From NCBI RefSeq assembly GCF_000185385.1, contig NZ_GL622296.1:2863223-2927222 (forward strand): a stretch of DNA of 64,000 bases, given 5' to 3'. The translations under genes were made by a program, and so were the position numbers. This DNA is from Lachnoanaerobaculum saburreum DSM 3986. GTDB lineage: Bacteria; Bacillota; Clostridia; Lachnospirales; Lachnospiraceae. Positions 16,851 to 25,124 of this stretch are shown one piece after another (the stretch's first letter is position 1; each line of letters begins with the position of its first letter). The notes beneath the pieces are model-generated. The model searched no databases. It had not been told where the DNA came from and was given only the letters and a program-made list of their open reading frames with translations.

Positions 16851-16919
16851 CTCCGCTTTGAAGTTTTATAATGTAAATAATTTTATAATATAAATAATAT
16901 AGAAAGGAACAAATTATTT

Positions 16920-17369
16920 ATGAATTTTTACACACTGGAATATTTAGTCAAAACCCAGTCAGCCGATTTGATTTTGCGTTCCGCCATCATTATCATACTT
17001 TTAGCGATTGTTATACTTACAAGCTTTAAGTTTATGAAAGACAGGATGAAAACAAGACTCAGAGATATCTCAATAGGTATTGTGGTTTTGACATTTATAC
17101 TGCTTGGTATTCAGGTAGAACATTATACCCAAAACAATCGTGATTTTTCACAGTCTCATGTACTTTTGAAATTTATTGAAAGTGTTGCTACAGATAATAA
17201 TATTTCACCGTATAATATTATGGTAAACTCCACAACTTTAAAGGATGGAATAATAGTAAGATACAATGATGAGGATTATACCGTACACCTGAATAATGAC
17301 AATAACTCGTATACTTTAGAGCGTACACATGTAATAAATCATAATGTATATATCAATGGAGAAAAATAG
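16920..17369 (+). CDS. DUF3290 family membrane protein
   Basis: 149 aa. An N-terminal helix (LRSAIIIILLAIVILTSF, about residues 20-38) and a second one (DISIGIVVLTFILLGIQV, about 49-66) are followed by a soluble domain ending VINHNVYINGEK. DUF3290 genes are commonly found next to DUF421 genes, as here, which suggests a two-protein complex. No enzymatic motif is visible and the function is unknown. It lies between the two DUF421 copies, three bases before the second. Confidence 0.8.
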   Translation: MNFYTLEYLVKTQSADLILRSAIIIILLAIVILTSFKFMKDRMKTRLRDISIGIVVLTFILLGIQVEHYTQNNRDFSQSHVLLKFIESVATDNNISPYNIMVNSTTLKDGIIVRYNDEDYTVHLNNDNNSYTLERTHVINHNVYINGEK

Positions 17370-17372
17370 ATT

Positions 17373-17945
17373 ATGAATATATATTTTTTAGTAGGAATTA
17401 AATTTATTTTAGGTATTTTGATAATGATTTTACAGATACATATTCTCGGTAAGCATGAATTTTCTGTAAATACTCCGTTAAATCAAATCCAAAACTATGT
17501 ACTTGGCGGTATTATAGGCGGTGTTATTTACAATACATCCATATCCATCTTAACTTTTTTGATATTTATACTTGTATGGTCTCTTGTTGTTATTATCGTT
17601 AAGCTTATGATAAATATCGGTTTTATAAAATCGTTGGTTGTAGGTAATCCTATTACATTGGTAAAAAACGGCAAGGTCAATGTTGCCAACTGTGCCAAGG
17701 TGGGTATATCGGCAGAACAGCTTATGCTGACTATCAGAACCGAGGGTCTTGATTCAACTGAGGATATAAAATCCGCCATCATGGAGACCAACGGCAAACT
17801 GACTATCATAGATATGAAATCTTCCGCTCCGAAATTTCCACTTATATCAAACGGCAAAATAAATGAAGATATTTTAGAACTTATAGCGTTGCTCCCTCCG
17901 GCAAAAACTAAGCATAAAAAAGAACCCCTTAAGGTTCTTTTTTAG
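17373..17945 (+). CDS. YetF-like DUF421 membrane protein, copy 2, C-terminally altered
   Basis: 190 aa. The first 171 residues are roughly 85% identical to copy 1, from MNIYFLVGIKFILG to DILELI. After that the sequence is unrelated (ALLPPAKTKHKKEPLKVLF), and the last nine codons lie inside a terminator hairpin. This looks like a tandem duplicate whose original 3' end was lost and replaced. It also overlaps the convergent HD gene by four bases. Whether the shortened protein works is unknown. GGAGAAAAAT precedes the start. Confidence 0.8.
   Translation: MNIYFLVGIKFILGILIMILQIHILGKHEFSVNTPLNQIQNYVLGGIIGGVIYNTSISILTFLIFILVWSLVVIIVKLMINIGFIKSLVVGNPITLVKNGKVNVANCAKVGISAEQLMLTIRTEGLDSTEDIKSAIMETNGKLTIIDMKSSAPKFPLISNGKINEDILELIALLPPAKTKHKKEPLKVLF
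17916..17943. terminator. Bidirectional terminator inside the 3' end of DUF421 copy 2
   Basis: AAAAAAGAACC (17916-17926) and GGTTCTTTTTT (17933-17943) form a perfect 11-bp stem with a six-base loop. It serves both the operon from the left and the HD gene from the right, and it encodes the last residues of the left gene. Confidence 0.9.
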
Positions 17946-18430
17946 ATTAAGAATAATTCTTTCAGGTATCTGATACCTGTCTCTGTTTTAAATATATTCT
18001 TCATCACATCTTCTATTGAAGACCTACTTAGATTCATCTCTTCCGCATTCACCAAGAAATCCGCTTCAAGCAGTATCTGCAAATCAATGCCGTCTACATC
18101 GGTATAGGTGTGATGATGTGCTATCATATAATCTATTCTGTCTACTACATCTGTATGCAGGTCTGTACCGGCAAAAAACTCTTTTATCATAGGAGATGAC
18201 ACCTCCTCCTGCTTTTTTCCGTCCGCACTGCCATACTTTGCTCTAAGTGACGGACAGGAGATATCATGTACTATAGCGGCCGTCTCCAAAGTCTTTTGAG
18301 TGTTTTCATCCAGATTCTCTCCAATTCCTATATTCCTTGCATAAGCCCATACCTTCAAAAAATGGTTTATATCTCTGAAGCTTCCATGACTTATTACAAT
18401 CATCTTCTCCATTACTTCATTAACTGTCAT
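17942..18430 (-). CDS. HD-domain phosphohydrolase
   Basis: 162 aa single-domain protein. The metal ligands of the HD superfamily are visible: His23 (INHFLKV), His55-Asp56 (AAIVHDI), a His105-107 cluster (IAHHHTYTD) and Asp124 (LEADFLV). Such proteins hydrolyse nucleotides or other phosphate esters in the cytoplasm; the substrate is not predictable. GGAGGTAAT precedes the start. It has its own unit and shares a terminator with the convergent DUF421 gene, with a four-base overlap of the reading frames. Confidence 0.85.
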   Translation of the reverse strand: MTVNEVMEKMIVISHGSFRDINHFLKVWAYARNIGIGENLDENTQKTLETAAIVHDISCPSLRAKYGSADGKKQEEVSSPMIKEFFAGTDLHTDVVDRIDYMIAHHHTYTDVDGIDLQILLEADFLVNAEEMNLSRSSIEDVMKNIFKTETGIRYLKELFLI

Positions 18431-18500
18431 ATATTACCTCCCACATCAAATTTATATCATTATATCGCAAGTCAGTTTATTATAAAAATCTTTTTTTAAT

Positions 18501-18545
18501 AAAAAGACTATCTGCAATCTTTATGATTACAGACAGCCTTTTTTG
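18501..18545 (-). terminator. Terminator of the amino-acid ABC operon
   Basis: On the minus strand AAGGCTGTCTGTAATC pairs with GATTGCAGATAGTCTT around a five-base loop, followed by TTTTT. It lies just past the binding-protein stop. Confidence 0.85.
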
Positions 18546-18551
18546 TTTTAT

Positions 18552-19421
18552 TTATTTTGTCTTTCCGCCCTCTATTACAAGAGTATCGGCATATTCCGCA
18601 CCGTATGTATCTGTAAGTGTTGCTTCATAGTCTTTGTGGAAAAAGTTTTCTTTACCAAGAGTTTCAATTTCACTGTTTACCCAATCAAGCAATGTTGTAT
18701 TGCCCTTTGTTACAGCCGGTGCAATAGTATCCTTTACCCCAAGGTCATCAATACCTACCACATATCCGGGATTGCTCTTAGCAAATGCAAGTACCTCCGT
18801 ATTATCATTTACCCATGCTTTACCGCTGCCGTTAAGAAGTGCATTCTTAGCGTTGGCATATGTATCATACTTTTGAAGCTTGATATTCGGATAATTCTTG
18901 ATCATAAACGGCTCTGCCGTTGTTCCTGATATTACAATCATCTCATCACTTGCATTCCAATTGTCAAGACTGTCTACCTTATTGCTCTCAGATGAGATAA
19001 CACCAAGACCGACATTCATATATGGAAGTGCAAAATCTACAGCCTCAGCTCTCTCAGGTGTAACGGTAAAGTTTGCAAGTATAAGGTCAACTTTTCCTGT
19101 TTCAAGATATTCCACTCTGTTTGCCGCCTCTGTACTTACATAGTTTATCTTAACACCAAGGTCCTCACCCAGTTTATTTCCAAAATAGATATCATATCCC
19201 TGATACTCACCGTTCTCATCCACATATCCAAACGGATGCTTGTCTGAGAACACACCGATATTTATAGTTCCCGACTTTTTTATTTCATCAAGTGTTCTAA
19301 AGTTGTTTTTTTTGCTCTTGCCACCGTCGTCAGCAGTCTTTGATGATGAACCGCATGCACTGAGTGCCAAAGCACCGGCAGCTAAAATACCTAATAAACC
19401 AATCAATTTAACTTTCTTCAT
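18552..19421 (-). CDS. Amino-acid ABC transporter substrate-binding lipoprotein (family 3)
   Basis: 289 aa. The lipoprotein signal is MKKVKLIGLLGILAAGALALSACG. The mature domain is a family 3 solute-binding protein: GTINIGVFSDKHPFGYVDENGEYQGYDI, the KVDLILANFTVTPERAEAVDFALPY signature, and VISGTTAEPFM. Such proteins bind polar amino acids or cystine. The ATG at 19421 with GGAGGATTT is preferred over 19436. It is the last gene of permease-permease-ATPase-binding protein, an order in which the most abundant component is made last. Confidence 0.92.
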   Translation of the reverse strand: MKKVKLIGLLGILAAGALALSACGSSSKTADDGGKSKKNNFRTLDEIKKSGTINIGVFSDKHPFGYVDENGEYQGYDIYFGNKLGEDLGVKINYVSTEAANRVEYLETGKVDLILANFTVTPERAEAVDFALPYMNVGLGVISSESNKVDSLDNWNASDEMIVISGTTAEPFMIKNYPNIKLQKYDTYANAKNALLNGSGKAWVNDNTEVLAFAKSNPGYVVGIDDLGVKDTIAPAVTKGNTTLLDWVNSEIETLGKENFFHKDYEATLTDTYGAEYADTLVIEGGKTK

Positions 19422-19490
19422 AGTAAAATCCTCCAATAAATCATTCTTATATATATTATTATGGGTAATACCCGAATTTTTATATTTGTC

Positions 19491-20264
19491 TTATATGTTA
19501 TACTCTTCCTTTTCATCCTTTACAGACTCAAATTCAAATATATTCAAAAACTGTCTTGCTCTTTCCGTCTTCGGAGCGGTAAAAAAACTCTTCGGCCTTC
19601 CTGTCTCAACTATATTGCCTTTATCAAGGAAATACACCCTGTCTGCAACCGCCTCGGCAAATTGCATCTCATGAGTAACAATAATCATAGTGGAACCCTG
19701 CTTTGCAAGATCAAGCATTACATCAAGCACCTCTCTGACCATCTCAGGATCAAGTGCCGCCGTAACCTCGTCAAATAACAATATCTCAGGATGCATTGCA
19801 AGTGCTCTTACGATTGCCACTCTTTGTTTTTGACCGCCTGAAAGCTCTCTTGGATACGCCTTTGCCTTGTGGGCAAGCCCCACTTTCTCTAAAAGCTCCA
19901 TCGCTTCCCTCTTTGCATTCTCTCTATCCACTCCGGCTACCTTTGTAGGTGCAAGAATTATATTGTCAAGTATTGTCAGATGTGGAAAAAGCTCATAGCT
20001 TTGAAATACCATACCTATCTTTTGTCTAAGTCCTGTCAAATCTTTTTTATTGTAGTCAATAGCCTTCCCTTCAAGACAAATTTCTCCGGCCTGTATAGCC
20101 TCAAGACCGTTGATACATCTAAGCAATGTGGACTTACCACAGCCACTTGGTCCTATCAAAACTATTACCTCGCCCTTATTCAGTTCAAGACTCACACCTT
20201 CAAGTACCGGTGTCTTCCCGTCATAGTTTTTTACAACATTTTTTATTTCCAATAATGCCGGCAT
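19491..20264 (-). CDS. Amino-acid ABC transporter ATP-binding protein (GlnQ class)
   Basis: 257 aa. Walker A GPSGCGKST, Q-loop FQSYELFPHLT, signature LSGGQKQRVAIVRAL, Walker B ILLFDEVTAALDPE and switch His in VTHEMQFA are all intact, so it should power import. The ATG at 20264 with GGAGAGATT is preferred over 20282. It follows the second permease gene closely and precedes the binding protein. Confidence 0.95.
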   Translation of the reverse strand: MPALLEIKNVVKNYDGKTPVLEGVSLELNKGEVIVLIGPSGCGKSTLLRCINGLEAIQAGEICLEGKAIDYNKKDLTGLRQKIGMVFQSYELFPHLTILDNIILAPTKVAGVDRENAKREAMELLEKVGLAHKAKAYPRELSGGQKQRVAIVRALAMHPEILLFDEVTAALDPEMVREVLDVMLDLAKQGSTMIIVTHEMQFAEAVADRVYFLDKGNIVETGRPKSFFTAPKTERARQFLNIFEFESVKDEKEEYNI

Positions 20265-20283
20265 AATCTCTCCTTCCATCACT

Positions 20284-20955
20284 TTATCTTCGCTTTTCTA
20301 AATATCTTGCAAGCATACTTATAGGAGTACATGCAATGAAGTACATCAAAAATACTGCCAGATATACTCCAAAGGCTGCATTCGGACTGGACGTTCTGTT
20401 CGCCTCTATTATCTGTTGTGCCACCTTTATCACTTCTACCACTCCAATTATAAGTACAAGTGATGTAGTCTTTATCATTCTGGTAATAAGATTTATAGAA
20501 AGCGGAACAAGCCTCTTTATAGTCTGAGGTATTATAATGTATATAAATATCTGCCTCTTACTAAGTCCCAGTGCTTCACCGCTCTCATACTGATGCTTTG
20601 GAATACTTATAATTGCACCTCTGACCAGGTCTCCCATCTCTGCGGTTCCCCAAAGACTGAATACTATAACAGCCGCCAGGTCTCCTGATATATCTACTCC
20701 AAGTACTCTTGTACTTCCAAAAAACACTATAAACAAAAGTACCAGTTGCGGCATTATTCTTATAAACTCAAGATACACCCTAAGCACTGCCTTTAATATG
20801 GGATTCTTAAAGGTCATAAGTACGCCTACCAGTATACCAAGCGGAATACTGATGATCACTGAAATCAGGCTTATCCTAAGAGCTACTCCAAGTCCTCCCA
20901 GAAGTCTGACGGCATTTTTACCTTTAAATATGACATCAAGACCCAAATCCGGCAT
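20284..20955 (-). CDS. Amino-acid ABC transporter permease (HisM/GlnP class), second subunit
   Basis: 223 aa with about five membrane helices. The family EAA loop (GEALGLSKRQIFIYIIIPQTIKRL) lies near residues 143-166, preceded by SLWGTAEMGDLVRGAI. It pairs with the upstream permease to form the channel. The start overlaps the end of that gene by 20 bases and has GGAAGGTG upstream. Confidence 0.92.
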   Translation of the reverse strand: MPDLGLDVIFKGKNAVRLLGGLGVALRISLISVIISIPLGILVGVLMTFKNPILKAVLRVYLEFIRIMPQLVLLFIVFFGSTRVLGVDISGDLAAVIVFSLWGTAEMGDLVRGAIISIPKHQYESGEALGLSKRQIFIYIIIPQTIKRLVPLSINLITRMIKTTSLVLIIGVVEVIKVAQQIIEANRTSSPNAAFGVYLAVFLMYFIACTPISMLARYLEKRR

Positions 20956-21595
20956 AACGCACCTTCCTTTCTACATAGGATCCAAGTATAGACACCGGCA
21001 ATAATATAATCAAATAGAAAAATACCAAAAGTGCCAGACTCTCCACTGTCTTATAATAAATTCCAATCAAATCCTTTGCTGTGAACATTAAGTCCATCAA
21101 GCTTATAGCTGAGAATACTGATGTTTCCTTCAACAAGAATATTATATTTGCTACAAATGCCGGTGTACTTATTGAAACAGCCTGTGGTAGAAGTATATAA
21201 AAAAGTGCCTGATTATGACTAAGTCCAAGACTTAGCGCACTCTCTTCCTGTATCTTATCTATAGACTCTATTCCGCTTCTGAAAGCCTCACACATATAGC
21301 TGCCTCCAAGGAAGGCAAGTCCAAGTACTCCACAGACAAAAGCATCTATCTTTATCCCCAGCTTCGGCAAACCGTAATATATAAAAAACAACTGTATAAG
21401 CAAGGGAGTATTTCTGCTAAGTTCAACATATATGCTTACCAACTGCCTTAGCAACGGTATTTTCTTATGTAAAATCAATGTGCATACAAGCCCCACTGCT
21501 ATCGCCAGTATAATTCCTAATATACCAATCTTAAGGGTCAATATAGCTGCATGTATATACAGTGGAAATACTTGTTTTATAAATCCAAAATCCAT
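20936..21595 (-). CDS. Amino-acid ABC transporter permease, first subunit
   Basis: 219 aa, about five membrane helices, with the EAA loop ESALSLGLSHNQALFYILLPQA and ELSRNTPLLIQLFFIYYGLP, both standard for polar amino-acid permeases. The ATG at 21595 has GGAG at better spacing than the one at 21601. It is the promoter-proximal gene of the operon. Its last 20 bases overlap the next permease gene. Confidence 0.92.
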   Translation of the reverse strand: MDFGFIKQVFPLYIHAAILTLKIGILGIILAIAVGLVCTLILHKKIPLLRQLVSIYVELSRNTPLLIQLFFIYYGLPKLGIKIDAFVCGVLGLAFLGGSYMCEAFRSGIESIDKIQEESALSLGLSHNQALFYILLPQAVSISTPAFVANIIFLLKETSVFSAISLMDLMFTAKDLIGIYYKTVESLALLVFFYLIILLPVSILGSYVERKVRYAGFGS

Positions 21596-21643
21596 AATCA
21601 TTCTCCAAGATACAAGCGTATCTGTCTTAGTTTTATGGATTAC

Positions 21644-21684
21644 ATAATAGCACTATAAACTCTTTTTGTCTATAGGTTTATAGT
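21644..21684 (-). promoter_or_regulatory. Promoter and inverted repeat of the amino-acid ABC operon
   Basis: Minus strand TAGACA (21667-21672), 17 bases, TATTAT (21644-21649). The 9-bp inverted repeat ACTATAAAC (21652-21660) and GTTTATAGT (21676-21684) straddles the -35. A shorter CTATA/TATAG symmetry is nested at the upstream arm. From 21685 to 22071 nothing else is recognisable; the stretch is AT-rich with no supported gene. Confidence 0.55.
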
Positions 21685-22071
21685 AATTTATTTTTTATGT
21701 TTTGGAACTTTGATAAGAAAGGTAAAGTATATTAAGAAGTAAAAACCTATACCCTGATACTTAGAGCATATCAACTTTGATATAAAGACTATACACACAT
21801 TCACAATTGAAATATACTACATTGATTGGGGTAACTTTCCAAAATATTCCACAATGAATCATTATACATGCCTGTTTTAGTATATAGTATTGCATTTATC
21901 TTTTTTAGAGAATCAATCCATTACCTTTGCTGTATCCTGTAGTCTACCTGTTTTAGATGAAAAATAAGACCTTAATCCCTTTTCCTTACCGATTCTCCTT
22001 ATTCTTTACTTTCAGATTGTTAACATTAATATTTGTAATTTCAGGTCTCCCTCATGGCTTTTCATATATCT

Positions 22072-22596
22072 TTAACTTATGCATCTGTACAAAAAATCTT
22101 TTAAATCATCAAATCTAAGAAACTTTTCATCTTTTGCTGTCGCTTCTATATCCTCTAAGCTTGCAAGTTTGTAGTCAGACACTTCTTTTTCTTGACATTT
22201 TATGTTTTGAATATCTTCTTTTGAAATTTCAAAGCAATAGATATCTGCAAAGTATTTATTGCCATCTACAGTCTTTCTTTTATGCGTTTCCAAAATTTTA
22301 TAATCTCTGCCGAAGAGGTTTATATTGGTCTCTTCAAGAATTTCTCTACATACAGCATCTAAAGAATGTTCTCCCGCCTTTACGCCTCCACCCGGTATCT
22401 CCCACATACCTGCTGCCCACAGCTTCTGTACATCACGCTTAGTTATAAGTATCTTTTTATCTTCATTGACCAGAACGGCCGATACTATCAAAAAGTACTC
22501 TTCATTAGACAGTGATATAGCCGTTCTGTCCACAGTCTTTCCTGTGGGGATTTTATTAACATCATATATATCACAAATTTCTTTTTCTGCACTCAT
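22072..22596 (-). CDS. Nudix hydrolase
   Basis: 174 aa. The Nudix box is complete: GVKAGEHSLDAVCREILEET gives G-x5-E-x7-RE-x2-EE, with the catalytic metal-binding glutamates. The N-terminus (EICDIYDVNKIPTGKTVDR) resembles isopentenyl-diphosphate isomerase-like or YfcD-like Nudix proteins that start with a DxxN segment. Substrate unknown; house-cleaning of nucleotides or coenzyme turnover is typical. It is followed on the minus strand by the empty stretch before the ABC operon and has no evident partner. Confidence 0.88.
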   Translation of the reverse strand: MSAEKEICDIYDVNKIPTGKTVDRTAISLSNEEYFLIVSAVLVNEDKKILITKRDVQKLWAAGMWEIPGGGVKAGEHSLDAVCREILEETNINLFGRDYKILETHKRKTVDGNKYFADIYCFEISKEDIQNIKCQEKEVSDYKLASLEDIEATAKDEKFLRFDDLKDFLYRCIS

Positions 22597-22643
22597 ATTT
22601 CAGTTGCTCCATTGCTTTGACATATTTTTATTACAAGATAAAT

Positions 22644-23087
22644 TTATTCCAAATCTTCCATGTCACTTAGAATCTTACCTAGCATTGTTCTAAGCTGTAT
22701 CATCTCTTCATCACTTAATTTCAGGCAACCTCTCATTCCGACAGGAATACCCACAGCACTTTCTCTAAGTTCTTTTCCGCCCTCAGTCAATGTAACTATC
22801 AATGTTCTCTCATCTATCTTTGAACGTTCTCTGGTTACATATCCCTTAGCCTCAAGCTTTTTTAACACCGGTGTAAGAGTACCCGAGTCAAGAAAGAGCT
22901 TATCGCCAAGCTCCTTAACATTGAGTTCTTTTTCTTCCCACATAACCATCATTACAATATACTGTGTATATGTCAGATCCAATTTGTCCAAGTAGGTCTT
23001 ATATCTTCTTACGATTTCCTTTGAGCATGCATATAGCGGAAAACAAAGTTGATTTTCAAGTTTTAGTGAGTCATACTTATCTGCCAT
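22644..23087 (-). CDS. OhrR-like MarR-family peroxide-sensing repressor
   Basis: 147 aa winged-helix regulator. Cys15 in LENQLCFPLYACSKEI matches the reactive cysteine of OhrR, and Tyr29 and Tyr40 fall at the same positions as the tyrosines that contact the sulfenate in the Bacillus protein. The recognition region is DSGTLTPVLKKLEAKGYVTRERSKIDERT. It should leave DNA when Cys15 is oxidised by organic peroxide. No ohr gene is in the window; glutathione peroxidase is just upstream and is the likely target. A second cysteine (Cys21) leaves the oxidation chemistry open. Confidence 0.85.
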   Translation of the reverse strand: MADKYDSLKLENQLCFPLYACSKEIVRRYKTYLDKLDLTYTQYIVMMVMWEEKELNVKELGDKLFLDSGTLTPVLKKLEAKGYVTRERSKIDERTLIVTLTEGGKELRESAVGIPVGMRGCLKLSDEEMIQLRTMLGKILSDMEDLE

Positions 23088-23120
23088 TTTTATATTCCCT
23101 CTTTCCTTTTAAAAGACTTT

Positions 23121-23150
23121 AAGGAGCCTTTATTTTCATAAACGCTCCTT
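23121..23150 (-). terminator. Hairpin between gpx and the OhrR-like gene
   Basis: AAGGAGC (23121-23127) and GCTCCTT (23144-23150) with a 16-base loop, just past the gpx stop. The T tail is weak, so it may only attenuate transcription into the regulator gene. Confidence 0.5.
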
Positions 23151-23167
23151 ATATCTTCTTTATTAAA

Positions 23168-23713
23168 TTAAACTAATTCTTTAACAGCCTCTTCTACTAC
23201 TGCAACACCTTCAGTCGGCTCAAATCTTCTTACTACATTTCCGTTCTTATCAATAAGGAATTTTGTAAAGTTCCACTTAATATCGGGTTTGCTTGCGTAC
23301 TCGGGATCCGCTTCACCAAGCATCTTTGTGAGCAGCTTTGACATATCATTGTCAGCCCCCCAACCTGCAAATCCTTTTTCGCTCTTAAGGTATTTAAATA
23401 CCTCACTTGCATTCTCACCGTTTACATCTATCTTTGAGAACAATGGGAAAGTTACACCGAATCTTGAACTGCAAAACTTGGCAATCTCCTCATCACTTCC
23501 CGGTGCCTGATGCCCGAACTGATTACATGGGAAATCAAGTATCACAAAATCCTTGTCCTTATAATCGGCATACAGCTTCTGTAACTGCTCATACTGTGGT
23601 GTAAATCCGCACTCTGTTGCCGAATTTATTATCAAAACGACCTTATTCTTGTAGTCGCTAAGGCTTACTTCCTTACCCTCATTGTTCTTTACCTTAAAAT
23701 CATATATATTCAT
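23168..23713 (-). CDS. Glutathione peroxidase-family thiol peroxidase
   Basis: 181 aa. The peroxidatic Cys35 lies in NSATECGFTPQYEQL; a glutamine and the second cysteine lie in LDFPCNQFGHQAPG, and WNFTKFLID carries the conserved Trp-Asn. It uses cysteine, not selenocysteine. Bacterial members usually take electrons from thioredoxin rather than glutathione, which fits trxB and trxA immediately upstream. It reduces hydrogen peroxide and organic peroxides in the cytoplasm. GAGGAAAT precedes the start. Confidence 0.92.
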   Translation of the reverse strand: MNIYDFKVKNNEGKEVSLSDYKNKVVLIINSATECGFTPQYEQLQKLYADYKDKDFVILDFPCNQFGHQAPGSDEEIAKFCSSRFGVTFPLFSKIDVNGENASEVFKYLKSEKGFAGWGADNDMSKLLTKMLGEADPEYASKPDIKWNFTKFLIDKNGNVVRRFEPTEGVAVVEEAVKELV

Positions 23714-23768
23714 TTTATTTCCTCTTTACTCTTTATTGATTTGCTCACCTTAATAATTCGTATTATTT

Positions 23769-24680
23769 CTATAATGCTTCACAGTACTTTGCTGCGGCAA
23801 TACCTGATACCGCACCGTCTCCTGCCGCCGTTACAAGCTGACGCACTTCCTTGGTTCTGCCGTCTCCTGCAGCAAAAATACCTTCAGTCTTTGTCTTACA
23901 ATCTTCGCCCGCTACAATGTAACCCGCCTTATCAAGTTCCACCACATCCGCAAAAGCATTGTTGTCAGGTACCTGACCTATAGCCACAAACAGACCGTCT
24001 ACAGCAATCTCTCTTTTTTCATGTGTATTCTTATCTTCCACTACCACACCGCTTACTGCAAATGACTCTTCCTTAATCTCTACAATATTTGAGTTAAGAA
24101 CAAACTCTACATTGTCCTTTTTCTTTAATGCCGCTACTACCGCTTCCTCGGCTCTAAACTCATCTCTACGATGTATTACATATACTTTGCTTGCCACATT
24201 TGCAAGGAATGTTGCGTTTTCTATAGCGGTATTACCGCCTCCGTTTACGGCGACCGTCTTGCCTCTGTAGAACATTCCGTCACAGATGGCACAATAAGAA
24301 ACACCTGAACCCACCAGCTTCTTCTCATTAGGAAGTCCAAGCGGTCTGTTCTTTGCTCCTGTCGCAAGTATTACAGACTTGGCATCATAGTCTCCCTTAT
24401 CTGTTTTTACCTTTTTTATATTTCCTTCAAGGCTGATTCCTGTTACCTTTTCATATTTTACTTCGGCACCCAAATCCTTTGCCTGATTAAAAAGATCTGT
24501 AGCAAACTCAAATCCCGAAGTCTTCTTGATAGCAGGGTAATTCTCTATCTCGGGAGTATTGATTATCTGTCCTCCGTAAGAAGCACCTTCAAGTACAAGT
24601 ACCGACTTGCCCGCTCTCACTCCGTATATTGCAGCGGAGAGTCCTGCCGTACCGGCACCGACCACTACTATATCATACAT
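23769..24680 (-). CDS. trxB: Thioredoxin-disulfide reductase
   Basis: 303 aa. FAD motif VVVGAGTAGLSAAIY at the N-terminus, redox pair Cys130 and Cys133 (SYCAICDG), NADPH motif AVNGGGNTAIENA and C-terminal FAD contact GIFAAGDG. It passes electrons from NADPH to thioredoxin. The ATG at 24680 with GAAG spacing is preferred; 14 extra upstream residues are possible but lack family support. It is next to trxA, with which it forms a functional pair. Confidence 0.95.
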   Translation of the reverse strand: MYDIVVVGAGTAGLSAAIYGVRAGKSVLVLEGASYGGQIINTPEIENYPAIKKTSGFEFATDLFNQAKDLGAEVKYEKVTGISLEGNIKKVKTDKGDYDAKSVILATGAKNRPLGLPNEKKLVGSGVSYCAICDGMFYRGKTVAVNGGGNTAIENATFLANVASKVYVIHRRDEFRAEEAVVAALKKKDNVEFVLNSNIVEIKEESFAVSGVVVEDKNTHEKREIAVDGLFVAIGQVPDNNAFADVVELDKAGYIVAGEDCKTKTEGIFAAGDGRTKEVRQLVTAAGDGAVSGIAAAKYCEAL

Positions 24681-24737
24681 AATATCACTTCTTTCTATAT
24701 ATCGAATCTCTTCAATCATCAACCCGACAATCTTTAA

Positions 24738-25046
24738 TTATCCTAATAAAGCTTTTACTTCATCCTTTGATATAAGACCTACCGACTTGTTAACCAACTC
24801 ACCGTTCTTAAATACAAGAAGTGTAGGTATTGACATAATGTGGAATCTGTTTACAAGCTCCTGGTTCTCATCGGCATTTACCTTTCCTACAGAAAAGCCT
24901 ACCGCTTCTTCTGCCACCTCATCTACTATAGGTGAAAGCATCTTACAAGGTCCGCACCAAGGTGCCCAAACATCCACTAATACAGGCTCTTTTGCATTCA
25001 AAACTTCCGCTTCAAAATTCGCACTTGTTATTGTCTTTACTGCCAT
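24738..25046 (-). CDS. trxA: Thioredoxin
   Basis: 102 aa, one thioredoxin fold. The active site is Trp30-Cys31-Gly-Pro-Cys34 (VDVWAPWCGPCK), and the cis-Pro loop reads IMSIPTLLVFK. Cytoplasmic disulfide reductant, reduced by the TrxB encoded 57 bases downstream, and likely donor for the neighbouring peroxidase. GGAGGAG precedes the start. Confidence 0.96.
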   Translation of the reverse strand: MAVKTITSANFEAEVLNAKEPVLVDVWAPWCGPCKMLSPIVDEVAEEAVGFSVGKVNADENQELVNRFHIMSIPTLLVFKNGELVNKSVGLISKDEVKALLG

Positions 25047-25124
25047 AACTTTTTCTCCTCCGAATCTTTCTTAAATAGCTTATAATTATATTTTACACAA
25101 TTTTATTTTATTGTCAAGCACTTT

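Noticed and set aside
21685..22071. Possible gene or decayed gene in the 390-base gap
   Set aside because: No frame of useful length, no family-like segment and no clear RNA fold.
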